From contig JACJXZ010000010.1 in the NCBI GenBank assembly GCA_020636375.1, positions 248,001 to 312,000 on the forward strand: a DNA stretch of 64,000 nt, read 5' to 3'. How positions within the stretch are numbered: position 1 is the first letter of the stretch; each line of letters opens with the position of its first letter. A program made the translations under genes and the position numbers. Positions 32,391-41,124 of this stretch are shown here, piece after piece. The DNA is from Lewinellaceae bacterium (lineage in GTDB: Bacteria > Bacteroidota > Bacteroidia > Chitinophagales > Saprospiraceae). The notes beneath the pieces were generated by a model. The model ran no database searches, had not been told where the DNA came from, and worked only from the letters and a program-made list of their open reading frames with translations.

Positions 32391-33221
32391 GTGAGAAAAG
32401 CATTACTTTTCGTTGCGATAATTCTGGGGACGGCATCCATTGCACATGCGCAAAAAGGCTGGGAAGCCGGCGGTTGGCTTGGCGGCGCCTATTATTTTGG
32501 CGACCTGAACACCAATTACGACCTCAGCATGCCGGGATTGGCCGGAGGCATTATCGCCCGCTACAACTTCAATGACCGGTTGTGCTTCAAGATGTCGGCC
32601 AACTATGGGAAGGTCATGGCCGACGACGCCAACTCCAGCAACCCCTTCGAACAGGCCCGCAACCTGAGTTTCGAATCCATCCTCATCGATGGCACGGCGC
32701 AACTGGAATTCAATTTCCTGCCCTATACGCACGGCAGCAAGGATGAGTTCTTCACGCCTTACGTCTTTGCCGGCTTCAACGTATTTCACTTCAACCCCAA
32801 AGCGTCTTATCAGGGCGAAATGGTAGAGCTGCGCCCCCTGGGCACCGAAGGCCAGTTCAAGGGCGAAGAGTACTACAGCGTCAGCGGCGGCCTGGCCTAC
32901 GGGCTGGGCATAAAGCTGGACCTGAGCTATGAGCTGAGCCTTAATTTCGAGCTCAGCGCCCGCAGCTTATTCACCGACTACCTGGACGACGTCAGCACGG
33001 TCTACCCGGACAAAGGCGACCTGCTCAAGTTGCGCAACCAGACCGCAGTGGCCCTTTCCGACCGCTCCCGGGAAATTCCCGGATCCGGAGACAGCCAGAT
33101 CGGGAGCAAGGGCACCCAGCGCGGCAACAGCAACAACAACGACAGCTATTTGCTGCTGGGAGTCGGGCTCGTGTATTACTTTGGCGATATCCGCTGCCCG
33201 GAGTACGGAAGGAGAAGGTAA
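32391..33221 (+). CDS. DUF6089-type outer-membrane protein
   Basis: The protein has 276 residues and starts with GTG 32391. The signal peptide MRKALLFVAIILGTASIAHA is followed by AQKGWEAGGWLGGAYYFGDL, typical of DUF6089 outer-membrane barrels of Bacteroidota. These keep the glycine-aromatic N-terminus, a 'YFGD' strand and the C-terminal cysteine (YYFGDIRCPEYG). It is probably a beta-barrel of the outer membrane. Its function is unknown; some family members are annotated near envelope-assembly genes, but here the next gene is yjbQ, nine bases downstream. The promoter TATCTTTG is 24 bases upstream. Confidence 0.82.
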   Translation: MRKALLFVAIILGTASIAHAQKGWEAGGWLGGAYYFGDLNTNYDLSMPGLAGGIIARYNFNDRLCFKMSANYGKVMADDANSSNPFEQARNLSFESILIDGTAQLEFNFLPYTHGSKDEFFTPYVFAGFNVFHFNPKASYQGEMVELRPLGTEGQFKGEEYYSVSGGLAYGLGIKLDLSYELSLNFELSARSLFTDYLDDVSTVYPDKGDLLKLRNQTAVALSDRSREIPGSGDSQIGSKGTQRGNSNNNDSYLLLGVGLVYYFGDIRCPEYGRRR

Positions 33222-33230
33222 AAAAAGCAT

Positions 33231-33644
33231 ATGGTCCTGCAAAAAGAATTCAGCCTGCCGCCCTATCCGCGGGGGTACCACATTATTACCGGCGAAGTCC
33301 TGCGCCAGTTGCCGGAAGGGTTGCCCGACCGCGGTATCCTGCACCTCTTCATTAAGCATACCTCCGCCGCCCTGACGGTCAATGAGAATGCCGACCCTGA
33401 TGTGCGGACAGATTTCGAGAGCATCTTCAACCACGTCGTCCCGGAGAACCTGCCTTTCCTCCGGCATACCGTCGAAGGGCCGGACGATATGCCCGCCCAC
33501 ATCAAAGCGGCCATGATCGGTTCTTCCATCAGTATCCCCATCACCCGCGGCCGCCTCAACCTGGGAACCTGGCAAGGAATTTACCTCTGCGAGTTTCGCA
33601 ACCACGGAGGTGCCCGGAAGCTGGTGGCGACGGTAGTGGGGTAG
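33231..33644 (+). CDS. YjbQ/UPF0047 family protein
   Basis: The 137-residue protein has the full UPF0047 fold: GYHIITGEVLRQL, LHLFIKHTSAALTVNENADP, the histidine-rich PFLRHTVEGPDDMPAHIKAA, and RGRLNLGTWQGIYLCEFRNH. Family members have been reported with thiamine-phosphate synthase activity when overproduced, but the physiological role is unsettled. Conserved His residues and the Asp in NENADPDVR are present. The gene starts nine bases after the DUF6089 stop, so the two are probably cotranscribed, without an obvious functional link. Confidence 0.92.
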   Translation: MVLQKEFSLPPYPRGYHIITGEVLRQLPEGLPDRGILHLFIKHTSAALTVNENADPDVRTDFESIFNHVVPENLPFLRHTVEGPDDMPAHIKAAMIGSSISIPITRGRLNLGTWQGIYLCEFRNHGGARKLVATVVG

Positions 33645-33663
33645 AGGGGCGATAGCGGTGGTT

Positions 33664-33679
33664 GAACCTAAGGAGGTTC
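33664..33679. other. hairpin after yjbQ
   Basis: GAACCT (33664-33669) pairs with AGGTTC (33674-33679) around AAGG, 19 bases after the yjbQ stop. It has no T-run. Confidence 0.35.
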
Positions 33680-33750
33680 GGGGCTTTACCGAGTTCGAGG
33701 GCTGCGATTCTCTCGAAGTCAGGCTGGCATCGGGAGTAAGTCCAACCTTA

Positions 33751-33810
33751 ACCCCCCAAACCCCAACCCCAAACCCCAAACCCAAAACCCAAAACCCAAA
33801 ACCCCAACCC
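33751..33810. repeat. CCCCAAA simple-sequence array
   Basis: (CCCCAAA) and (CCCAAAA) units fill 60 bases between yjbQ and GH3. The sequence resembles eukaryotic telomeric DNA but is one of the many intergenic arrays in this window. The other strand is G-rich and could form a G-quadruplex. Confidence 0.8.
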
Positions 33811-33915
33811 ATTACACAGCCATCCCGCCATTCCCCTACTTTTCTCATAGCCTCCTTACCCAACAGTGCCCCACTTTTTTTAAATTGAGCAGGAACACTG
33901 CAAAACTATACCACT

Positions 33916-35478
33916 ATGCCTTTCTTTGGGAACTTACTGAAAAGAGGATTGAAAATAGGAGAAAGACTGGAACAGCGCCCGGTAGACCCTATGCGCCTGC
34001 AAACCCACACCCTGCGCCGGTTGCTGAAACGAGCCCAGCAGACTGCTTTCGGGCAGTATTACGACTTCAAAGATATTCTCCGGGAGGATGACCTGGCCGC
34101 CGGTTTCCGGGAGAAGGTGCCCATCTTTGATTACGACGCCATGTACGAACGCTGGTGGCACATGGCGCTAAAGGGGGTGGAAAATGTTTCCTGGCGGGGC
34201 CGGATCAAATATTTTGCCCTCAGCTCCGGCACTTCCGGCGCGCCCAGTAAGCACATTCCGGTTTCGGATGAAATGCAGCGGGCCATGCGCCATGCCGGCC
34301 TCAAGATGTTTTTTGCCCTCACCAATTTCGACGTCGACCCGGAGTTGTACACCAAGCCCATGCTCATGCTGGGGGGAAGCAGCGACCTTCAGGACCAGGG
34401 CGATTATTTCATGGGCGACCTCAGCGGCATCAATGCCAGCCGCCCGCCCTTTTGGTTGCGGCCGTATTACAAGCCGGGGGCGGAGATTGCCCGCATCCGC
34501 GACTGGGAGGAGCGCATCAATGAGATCGCCCGCCTGGCGCCGGAATGGGATATCGGGTTCATCGTCGGCATCCCATCCTGGTTGCAGCTCATGCTGGAGC
34601 GGATCCTGGAATTTCACCAATTGGAAAACATCCACCAGATATGGCCCAACCTGAAGGTATGCGTACACGGAGGCATCGCTTTCGAACCGATGCGGAAGGG
34701 GTTTGAAAAGCTCTTTGCCCGCCCGCTGATATATATGGACACCTATCTGGCCTCCGAAGGGTTTATCGCCTACCAGGACCGGCCGGGCGCCAGAGGCATG
34801 CGCCTGCTGGTGCGCAACGGCATCTTCCTGGAGTTCATCCCTTTTAATTCCGCCAACTTTGACGAAGACGGCCGTTTGGCAGGGCAACCCCGGGCGCTGA
34901 CCATCGGGGAGGTTCAGGAAGGAGTGGACTACGCCCTGCTGATCAGCACCTGTTCCGGCGCCTGGCGCTACCTCATCGGCGATACGGTCCGCTTTACCGA
35001 TAAGGAACGCTGGGAGATCGTCATCACCGGGCGCACCAAACACTATCTGAGCATTTGCGGAGAACATCTCTCAGTGGATAATATGAACCAGGGCATTCAG
35101 CATGTCGAAGAGAAGCTGAACATCAACATCCGGGAATTTACGGTTAGCCCATTCGTAGAGAAAGGCAACTTCATGCACAAGTGGCACATCGGCTGCGAAC
35201 CCGTGGCCGACAGCGCCGCCGTGGCCCGTTTGCTGGACGAGCGGTTGATGGAGGTCAACGACGATTACCGGACCGAACGAGGTTCTTTGCTCCAAATCCA
35301 GGTACAAACCCTTCCTGCTGAAATTTTCTACCAATGGCAGGAATCGAAAGGCAAAATGGGCGGGCAAAACAAATTCCCGCGCGTGATGAAAGGCAAGCAG
35401 TTTGCCGATTGGGAAAATTTTGTCCGGGAAAAACTTAAAAGCCGGGGAAGTAAGGCCAGCATTTCTCATAGCCGTTAA
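33916..35478 (+). CDS. GH3-family acyl-acid-amido synthetase-like protein
   Basis: The 520-residue protein matches the GH3 (auxin-responsive promoter) family of ATP-dependent acyl-adenylate/thioester enzymes. Motifs: the P-loop-like FALSSGTSGAPSKHIPVSDE near 97-116, YLASEGFIAYQDRPGARGMR near 275-295, and YRIGDTVRF-like YLIGDTVRFTDKERWEIVIT near 352-371. Plant GH3 enzymes join amino acids to hormones; bacterial members are common in Bacteroidota and their substrates are mostly unknown. Length and motifs indicate a functional enzyme. It lies between unrelated genes, with LysE 38 bases downstream on the same strand. Confidence 0.9.
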   Translation: MPFFGNLLKRGLKIGERLEQRPVDPMRLQTHTLRRLLKRAQQTAFGQYYDFKDILREDDLAAGFREKVPIFDYDAMYERWWHMALKGVENVSWRGRIKYFALSSGTSGAPSKHIPVSDEMQRAMRHAGLKMFFALTNFDVDPELYTKPMLMLGGSSDLQDQGDYFMGDLSGINASRPPFWLRPYYKPGAEIARIRDWEERINEIARLAPEWDIGFIVGIPSWLQLMLERILEFHQLENIHQIWPNLKVCVHGGIAFEPMRKGFEKLFARPLIYMDTYLASEGFIAYQDRPGARGMRLLVRNGIFLEFIPFNSANFDEDGRLAGQPRALTIGEVQEGVDYALLISTCSGAWRYLIGDTVRFTDKERWEIVITGRTKHYLSICGEHLSVDNMNQGIQHVEEKLNINIREFTVSPFVEKGNFMHKWHIGCEPVADSAAVARLLDERLMEVNDDYRTERGSLLQIQVQTLPAEIFYQWQESKGKMGGQNKFPRVMKGKQFADWENFVREKLKSRGSKASISHSR

Positions 35479-35516
35479 ATCCCTGTATTTTTACGGCCGA
35501 ACAACGAGAGCACGGC

Positions 35517-36152
35517 ATGGACCTTATTTTCAACGGCATAAAACTCGGGTTGATCCTGGCGATCCTGGTCGGCCCTATTTTCTTTGCGCTGATACAGGCC
35601 GGGGTGGAGCAGGGCATTCGCGCCGGCACCATGGTTGGGTTGGGCATCTGGATCAGCGACGTGCTCTTCATCTTCGGCGCCTATTTCGGGGTGTCTTACC
35701 TCACTGGCCTGGTGGAATCGCCGGAATTCGCCCTCTATCTGGGTATTGTCGGCAGCATCACCCTCACGGCATTTGGCCTGGGTACGCTGATTACCGCTCC
35801 CCAGGCCGGGGCCAGCCCGCAGTGGGCGAAGGCCGACCTGCGGGCATCGGGCTATTTTTCGCTCTGGCTAAAAGGCTTTCTCATCAATACCGTCAACCCT
35901 TTCACCTTTTTTTTCTGGATCGGCGTAACCACCACTATGGTCTTCGACGGCGGGCTCGACAGCAGGGAAGCCACCCTGTTTTTCGGCGGGATCTTCGGCA
36001 CTATTGTATTCACGGACTTCTCCAAGGTTATCCTGGCCAAACGCATCCGGCGAGCCCTCCAACCCATTCATTTATTGTGGCTGCGCCGGATTTCGGGAGG
36101 GGCGTTGATCGTTTTTGCTGTGGTGTTGCTGGTGAGGGTGCTGATGTTGTGA
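35517..36152 (+). CDS. LysE-family exporter
   Basis: This 211-residue inner-membrane protein has about six membrane helices. The N-terminal family signature is GIKLGLILAILVGPIFFALI, with the conserved Pro, then GTMVGLGIWISDVLFIFGAY. Later helices include LKGFLINTVNPFTFFFWIGV (the conserved NP motif). LysE proteins export amino acids or similar small molecules. The gene follows GH3 by 38 bases, so an amino-acid-conjugate link is conceivable but unproven. Length and topology are complete. Confidence 0.9.
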   Translation: MDLIFNGIKLGLILAILVGPIFFALIQAGVEQGIRAGTMVGLGIWISDVLFIFGAYFGVSYLTGLVESPEFALYLGIVGSITLTAFGLGTLITAPQAGASPQWAKADLRASGYFSLWLKGFLINTVNPFTFFFWIGVTTTMVFDGGLDSREATLFFGGIFGTIVFTDFSKVILAKRIRRALQPIHLLWLRRISGGALIVFAVVLLVRVLML

Positions 36153-36162
36153 GGGGGTATGA

Positions 36163-36227
36163 GGAGTGTTATATTGCTATATTGTCGGAGTGTTATATTG
36201 CTATATTGTCGAAGTGTTATATTGTTG
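36163..36227. repeat. 24-bp tandem repeat, 2.7 copies
   Basis: The unit GGAGTGTTATATTGCTATAT plus TGTC occurs at 36163-36186 and 36187-36210, identical, with a degenerate third copy from 36211. It lies between LysE and GrpB. Internally it is built from TTATATTGCTATATTG, as in 28205-28290. Confidence 0.85.
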
Positions 36228-36258
36228 TTTGAGCGGTTAATCCCTTAAATTCGCAGCT

Positions 36259-36831
36259 ATGGCAACAGAAAAGATCGAGATCGCGCCCTATGACCCGGCC
36301 TGGGCTGTAGCTTTCGAGTCGGAGCGCCTGCAGTTGGCTGTTCACCTGGAGCATTTTCAGGCTAGGGTAGAACACATCGGCAGCACGGCTGTCGAAGGTC
36401 TGGGCGCCAAACCCATTATCGATATCCTGGTCGGGATTGAAAAAGAGGAGCTGTTCGGGTCGGTGGTCAATCCGCTCCTCGATTGTGGTTATTGTTATTA
36501 TTCCTGTTATGAAAAGAAAATGCCGGAACGCCTCTTTTTCGCCCGCCTGACCAAGCTGCAAAGACAAGTTTTCGAAGACCCCGGACAACTTCCGCCGCGC
36601 GATCAATTTCCGCCTACGCACCACCTGCACGTCGTCGCTTACGGTTCCTCGTCATGGAAACGCCATCTGGCCTTTCGCGATTACCTGCGCACCCATTCCA
36701 TGGCGCGCGACGCCTACTACCGCCTGAAAGTAAAGCTGGCCAAGGGCACCTGGGAAAGCGGGAATGATTATGCGGATGCCAAGACGGGGTTTATCCGGGG
36801 AATTGAGCGGTTGATTGAGCTGACGGGGTAG
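36259..36831 (+). CDS. GrpB/UPF0157 family nucleotidyltransferase-like protein
   Basis: The 190-residue protein has the complete GrpB pattern: PYDPAWAVAFESERLQL at the N-terminus, VEHIGSTAVEGLGAKPIIDI (GSTAVxGLxAKPxID, the nucleotidyltransferase-type core near 39-58), and THHLHVVAYGSSSWKRHLAF followed by FRDYLRTH. The fold belongs to the Pol-beta-like nucleotidyltransferases; the physiological substrate is unknown. It begins after the 24-bp repeat and ends 107 bases from the converging lpd gene. Confidence 0.92.
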   Translation: MATEKIEIAPYDPAWAVAFESERLQLAVHLEHFQARVEHIGSTAVEGLGAKPIIDILVGIEKEELFGSVVNPLLDCGYCYYSCYEKKMPERLFFARLTKLQRQVFEDPGQLPPRDQFPPTHHLHVVAYGSSSWKRHLAFRDYLRTHSMARDAYYRLKVKLAKGTWESGNDYADAKTGFIRGIERLIELTG

Positions 36832-36834
36832 CTG

Positions 36835-36901
36835 GGGTTGAGGTTAAGGCTGAGGTTGAGGTTGAGGCGGCTTTGGGCCTCCGATGTTCTCAACCTCAAC
36901 G
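36835..36901. terminator. GGTTGAG / CTCAACC inverted array between converging genes
   Basis: Units of GGTTGAGGTTAAGGCTGAGG at 36835-36870 are complementary to TCTCAACCTCAACGCTCC at 36888-36906. It may form a long hairpin that ends transcription from both grpB and lpd. There is no T-run. Confidence 0.5.
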
Positions 36902-36938
36902 CTCCCGGTTTGAATAGCGACATATTCTTCTCTGTCCT

Positions 36939-38342
36939 TTAAATATGTATCGCTCTGTCGCCCGTCGCTGCCAGGGCTGCCTCCCGGAAGGCCTCCGTAT
37001 AAGTCGGGTGGGCGTGGCTCATCCGGGCCACATCCTCGGCGGATGCCCGGAACTCCATCAGGGCCACGGCCTCGGCGATGATGTCGGCCGTGCGTGGGCC
37101 GACCATATGGACGCCCAGGATTTCGTCTGTTTCTTTGTGGGACAGGACTTTGATCATGCCTTCCGTATCCATGCTGGCACGGGCCCGCCCCAGGGCTTTA
37201 AAGGGGAACTTCCCGGATTTGTAAGGAATGCCTTCTTCTTTCAGCTGTTCTTCGGTTTTCCCCACGCCGGCCGCTTCCGGCCAGGTGTAAACGACCCCCG
37301 GGATGAGGTTGTAGTCGATATGCGGCTTTTGCCCGGCGATCACCTCGGCGGCGAAGACGCCCTCTTCCTCCGCTTTATGGGCGAGCATAGCGCCGCGGAT
37401 GACATCGCCGATAGCATAGATGTTCTCCACGTTGGTCTGCAGCTTTTCATTGACCAGTATGCGGCCTTTCTCGTCAATTTCCACCCCCACTTTGTCCAGC
37501 CCGAGGTTGGCGGTGTAAGGTTGACGGCCGATGGAAACCAGGCAATAATCGGCATTGATCGTAAATTGCTCTTCCGAGTCGCGCTTTTGCACGGCCACCG
37601 TGACGCTTTTCTTGTTGACCTTAACGTTGGTCACGGCGTGCCTGAGGTGGAATTTCATGCCGAGCTTTTTCAGGGCGCGCATCAGCTCTTTGCTGCAGTC
37701 GCCATCCATGCCCGGAATGATCCGGTCGAGGAACTCGACGACCTCCACCTCCGCTCCCAGGCGGGCAAAAACCGAGCCGAGTTCAAGCCCGATCACACCC
37801 CCGCCAACGACGACCATGCTTTTGGGCACTTTGTCGATATTGAGGGCTTCCGTAGACGTGATCACCCGGTTTTTGTCGTAGTGGAAACTATCGGGAACGA
37901 TGGGCTTGGATCCGGTGGCGATGATCACCTTGTCGGTTTCTATCTCTTCGCTGGTGCCGTCTTCTTTGGCGATGCTGATTTTATGCGCGTCGACAAAAGA
38001 ACCATGCCCGTGGAATACGTCGATCTTGTTTTTCTTCATCAGGAAACTGAGGCCGCCCACGGTCTGTTCGACCACTTCGTTCTTTCGTTTGATCATCTGC
38101 GGCATGTTGACCTTCAGGTTCTCCAGTTCGATGCCGTGCATGCCGAATTTTTCTTTGGCGTTATGGTAGTGTTCCGAGGAATCCAGCAGAGCTTTGGAAG
38201 GGATGCAACCTACATTGAGGCAGGTACCTCCCAGGGTATTATACCGTTCGATGATGGCGGTTTTCATGCCGAGCTGGGCCGCCCGTATGGCCGCCACGTA
38301 GCCGCCGGGGCCGGAGCCGATGACGGTAAGGTCGTATTTCAT
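36939..38342 (-). CDS. lpdA: dihydrolipoyl dehydrogenase
   Basis: This 467-residue flavoprotein is of normal length. It has FAD motif VIGSGPGGYVAAIRAAQLG (residues 6-24), the redox disulfide GGTCLNVGCIPSKALL near 38-53, the NAD-binding VVVGGGVIGLELGSVFARLG near 178-197, and the C-terminal catalytic histidine in MSHAHPTYTEAFREA. It reoxidises lipoyl groups of 2-oxo-acid dehydrogenase complexes and the glycine cleavage system. Partner subunits are not in this window. ricT lies 15 bases upstream on the same strand, so the two may be cotranscribed. Confidence 0.96.
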   Translation of the reverse strand: MKYDLTVIGSGPGGYVAAIRAAQLGMKTAIIERYNTLGGTCLNVGCIPSKALLDSSEHYHNAKEKFGMHGIELENLKVNMPQMIKRKNEVVEQTVGGLSFLMKKNKIDVFHGHGSFVDAHKISIAKEDGTSEEIETDKVIIATGSKPIVPDSFHYDKNRVITSTEALNIDKVPKSMVVVGGGVIGLELGSVFARLGAEVEVVEFLDRIIPGMDGDCSKELMRALKKLGMKFHLRHAVTNVKVNKKSVTVAVQKRDSEEQFTINADYCLVSIGRQPYTANLGLDKVGVEIDEKGRILVNEKLQTNVENIYAIGDVIRGAMLAHKAEEEGVFAAEVIAGQKPHIDYNLIPGVVYTWPEAAGVGKTEEQLKEEGIPYKSGKFPFKALGRARASMDTEGMIKVLSHKETDEILGVHMVGPRTADIIAEAVALMEFRASAEDVARMSHAHPTYTEAFREAALAATGDRAIHI

Positions 38343-38357
38343 TGTTGTTTAAACGTT

Positions 38358-39689
38358 TTATGGCTTCTTATTCTGGTTGTCGTTCTTATTGGGGCCGCCT
38401 CCTTTCTTATTGCCTCGCCGGCGGGAGCGCCGGCCCCGGCCCCGGTCCTTATTGTCCTGGCCGCCTTTATTCGCCGGTTTCTGTTTATCCGTTTTTTCTT
38501 TTTCTTTAGGCGGGTTGGCCCTGGCTTTGGGCGGGCTCTTCTTCTGGGTGCCGCCTCCCTTCCGGCGTTTTTTCCTGCGCTTGCGGCGCCGCTCTTCCTC
38601 CGGCAGCTCGATGGCGCCGGTTACGTCTTCGAAATCCATCTCCGCTTCCTCTTCCACAATCTCGGATAAAGATTGCAGGCTGACCAGGTCGGCAGGTTTT
38701 TCCCCTTTCTTGTTCATATCGCGGATCTGTTGGGCGCGGGTCGCTTCGACAGCATACAATTTACCCCGTCCGTTATCGCGCTCATAGCCATAATACATCA
38801 GGCCCTTGAAGATGTCCGTCTTAACCAGGACGGCCGTGCCGGCTTCCGTCTGCAGTTTCTCTGCATGTTTCGGAAAGCGGTCGAGGGCATCCAGGTAAGT
38901 ATCGAGTTCGTAATTGAGGCAGCACTTCAGCCGGCCGCACATTCCGGAGAGTTTGGACTGGTTGATAGCCAGGTTCTGGTAGCGGGCAGCGGCGGTCGTG
39001 ACCGATTTGAAGTCGGTCAGCCAGGTAGAACAGCACAGCTCACGGCCGCAGGAACCCAGCCCGCCGATGCGGGCCGACTCCTGGCGGGCGCCGATCTGCC
39101 GCATTTCGATCTTCACGCGGAACTCTTTGGCGTAATGGCGGATAAGTTCGCGGAAGTCTACCCGTCCGTCGGCGGTGTAGTAAAAGGTAGCCTTGCGTTT
39201 GTCTCCCTGGTACTCCACATCGCCGATCTTCATTTCCAGGTCCAGCGTGCGGGCGATGACGCGGGCGCGCACCATTGTCGGCAGTTCCAGTTCCCGGGCT
39301 TCAGCCAGCCGGTCCAGGTCGCGTTTGTTGGCCTGGCGGATTACATTGTGCAGCACTTCGTCTTCCCCGGCCTTTTTCTTGCGCATCTGGAGGCGCACCA
39401 GTTCCCCGGAAAGGGTTATACGGCCGAGGTCCAGCCCGTTGCCGGACTCGACCACCACCATATCGCCGGTCACGGCGCGGGTGTGAGGAGGGTTGCGGAA
39501 AAAGCCCTTTCGCGCTCCGTTTTTGAAGCTGACTTCCACTATATCAAAAGGTTCAACGTCTTCAATATCCAGGGCGGTCAACCAGTCGTATGTATTCAGG
39601 CGGTTGCAGCCGCCGGTGGAGCAGCCGCCGTTGTTCTGGCAGCCTTTGGGTGAGCCGTTGCTGCTCACAGTACATCCGATACATCCCAT
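38358..39689 (-). CDS. ricT: PSP1/RicT-like protein (YaaT family)
   Basis: The 443-residue protein has an N-terminal cysteine cluster (MGCIGCTVSSN, GCQNNGGCSTGGC). The PSP1 domain spans about 50-330, with GGLGSCGRELCCSTWL and the conserved cysteines of LSGMCGRLKCCLNYE near 240-255. A long basic Lys/Arg-rich tail makes up the last 90 residues (for example RRKRRKKRRKGGGTQKKSP). In Bacillus, YaaT/RicT forms an Fe-S complex that aids RNA processing and sporulation. Neighbouring holB is a pairing also seen in Firmicutes. The tail suggests RNA or DNA binding. The function in Bacteroidota is inferred. Confidence 0.9.
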   Translation of the reverse strand: MGCIGCTVSSNGSPKGCQNNGGCSTGGCNRLNTYDWLTALDIEDVEPFDIVEVSFKNGARKGFFRNPPHTRAVTGDMVVVESGNGLDLGRITLSGELVRLQMRKKKAGEDEVLHNVIRQANKRDLDRLAEARELELPTMVRARVIARTLDLEMKIGDVEYQGDKRKATFYYTADGRVDFRELIRHYAKEFRVKIEMRQIGARQESARIGGLGSCGRELCCSTWLTDFKSVTTAAARYQNLAINQSKLSGMCGRLKCCLNYELDTYLDALDRFPKHAEKLQTEAGTAVLVKTDIFKGLMYYGYERDNGRGKLYAVEATRAQQIRDMNKKGEKPADLVSLQSLSEIVEEEAEMDFEDVTGAIELPEEERRRKRRKKRRKGGGTQKKSPPKARANPPKEKEKTDKQKPANKGGQDNKDRGRGRRSRRRGNKKGGGPNKNDNQNKKP

Positions 39690-39777
39690 ATTTCAAATCA
39701 TTTATGTTAGATGCGGAAACCGGGTGCTTCAATTATAAATCGGGGCTTCGTTGCCCTCTGGCATGCCATATTTACAA

Positions 39778-40929
39778 TTACAGCACTAAAGCGGCCCTTA
39801 GGCCTGTATAAGCTTCCTGCAGTTTACTTTTCATAATTTTGTGCATTTGGATCGAGGCGTCGAGGAACAATACTTTGGGGTTGGCGTTTCGCTCCACAGC
39901 ATAGCTGCAGTCGGAAAACAGCCGGGCCAGTTGTTCCACCTGATCCAGTTCGAGTACGGCCGTCATTTTCCGGGCGGTTTGCAACTCCTTTTCCTGCAGG
40001 CGCGCTCTGTTTTGGCCGCCGCTCACTTTGAGCAGGGCATATTCCCGCAGGAAATGCAGGGCGTACCGCAGGAAATGCTTCTGATTTTCCCGGCCGAGTT
40101 TGGCAAAGGAGTCGGCCCAGTTCACCAGGCCGATGGGGTTGCCCTGGTATCCCAGCCTCATCCATTCCAGGAACAAGGCAGCGTTATCGTTGGCCTGCTG
40201 GCCTGCCAGTTGGAGCGCTTCGTTAAAATTGCCGCTGGCCAGATACGCTGCCGAAAAGGCTTCGTCCCGGCCCAGGCCTTTCTGCCGCATGAGCCCCTCT
40301 GCCGTTTCCTCGTCGCTCAGCGCTTTGACGTTGATGATCTGGCAACGGGAAAGAATGGTATTGAGAATGAGTTCCTGTTCTTCCGCCACCAGGATGAAAA
40401 CCGTATTTTCCGGGGGTTCTTCAATGATCTTCAGGAGGCGGTTGCCCTCCTTGCGGAGAAACTCCGGGAGCCACATGATCAGAACCTTGTAGGTATTCTC
40501 AAAAGTTTTCAGGCTGAACTTTTTGATGATGTTGACGCATTCCTCCTTCGTGATGTTCCCCTGTTTGTTTTCTGCGCCAATGCTCTGGAGCCACTGGTTG
40601 ACATCGAGATAGGGGTTTTCGCTCACCGCCTGCCTCCAGTTGGGGAGAAAGGTGTCGCTTATGGCTTTTGATCCGACCGTGGGATAGGAGAAATGAAGGT
40701 CGGGATGGATGAGCTTGGATGCCTTGTTACACTGATTGCATTGGCCGCATGCATCATTAGGGCCGGGGTTTTCGCACAGGAGATATTGCGCCAGAGCAAT
40801 AGCGAGGGCCAGTTTGCCGCTTCCCTGAGGGCCGAGAAACAACAGGGCATGGGGCATCCTGCCACCGGAAGCCAGTTGCTTCAGCTGCCCTTTTGCCGAT
40901 TCCTGTCCGATAACCTCGCTGAATAGCAT
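39778..40929 (-). CDS. holB: DNA polymerase III subunit delta'
   Basis: The 383-residue AAA+ clamp-loader subunit has the delta'-type start LFSEVIGQESAKGQLKQLAS, then a P-loop form FLGPQGSGKLALAIALAQ near 31-48. A zinc site of four cysteines follows (ENPGPNDACGQCNQCNKASK, near 55-75), then EFLRKEGNRLLKIIEEPPEN with sensor 1 SRCQIINV. It helps load the sliding clamp at the replication fork. It lies 88 bases before ricT on the same strand. A short perfect hairpin (CGGGAGC-GGC-GCTCCCG) lies 38 bases upstream of its start. Confidence 0.92.
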   Translation of the reverse strand: MLFSEVIGQESAKGQLKQLASGGRMPHALLFLGPQGSGKLALAIALAQYLLCENPGPNDACGQCNQCNKASKLIHPDLHFSYPTVGSKAISDTFLPNWRQAVSENPYLDVNQWLQSIGAENKQGNITKEECVNIIKKFSLKTFENTYKVLIMWLPEFLRKEGNRLLKIIEEPPENTVFILVAEEQELILNTILSRCQIINVKALSDEETAEGLMRQKGLGRDEAFSAAYLASGNFNEALQLAGQQANDNAALFLEWMRLGYQGNPIGLVNWADSFAKLGRENQKHFLRYALHFLREYALLKVSGGQNRARLQEKELQTARKMTAVLELDQVEQLARLFSDCSYAVERNANPKVLFLDASIQMHKIMKSKLQEAYTGLRAALVL

Positions 40930-40967
40930 ATGTTGGCCTTTGGGCCTGGAGCTTTCAAGGGTTTTTA

Positions 40968-40984
40968 CGGGAGCGGCGCTCCCG
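40968..40984. other. perfect hairpin upstream of holB
   Basis: CGGGAGC (40968-40974) and GCTCCCG (40978-40984) form a 7-bp stem around GGC, in the gap 40930-41124 between holB and the glutathione peroxidase, which are on the same strand. Confidence 0.4.
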
Positions 40985-41124
40985 GCAGGTTATTGCTTAT
41001 TGGAAAGCCGCAGTTGACCAGCATGGCAATCCAGCACAAACAACCATTAGCCCCTGGAAAGCATAATTCCAGGCATTCTAACCGGACCGATGAATCGAAC
41101 AGGAGTGAAAACTGAGGAAAAGAT

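Noticed and set aside
33751..33810. Telomere-like CCCCAAA array
   Set aside because: It lies inside a bacterial chromosome between two ordinary genes and belongs to a set of simple-sequence arrays with other units.
36163..36227. Tandem 24-bp repeats as a CRISPR
   Set aside because: The copies are directly adjacent, with no spacers, and no cas genes are present.
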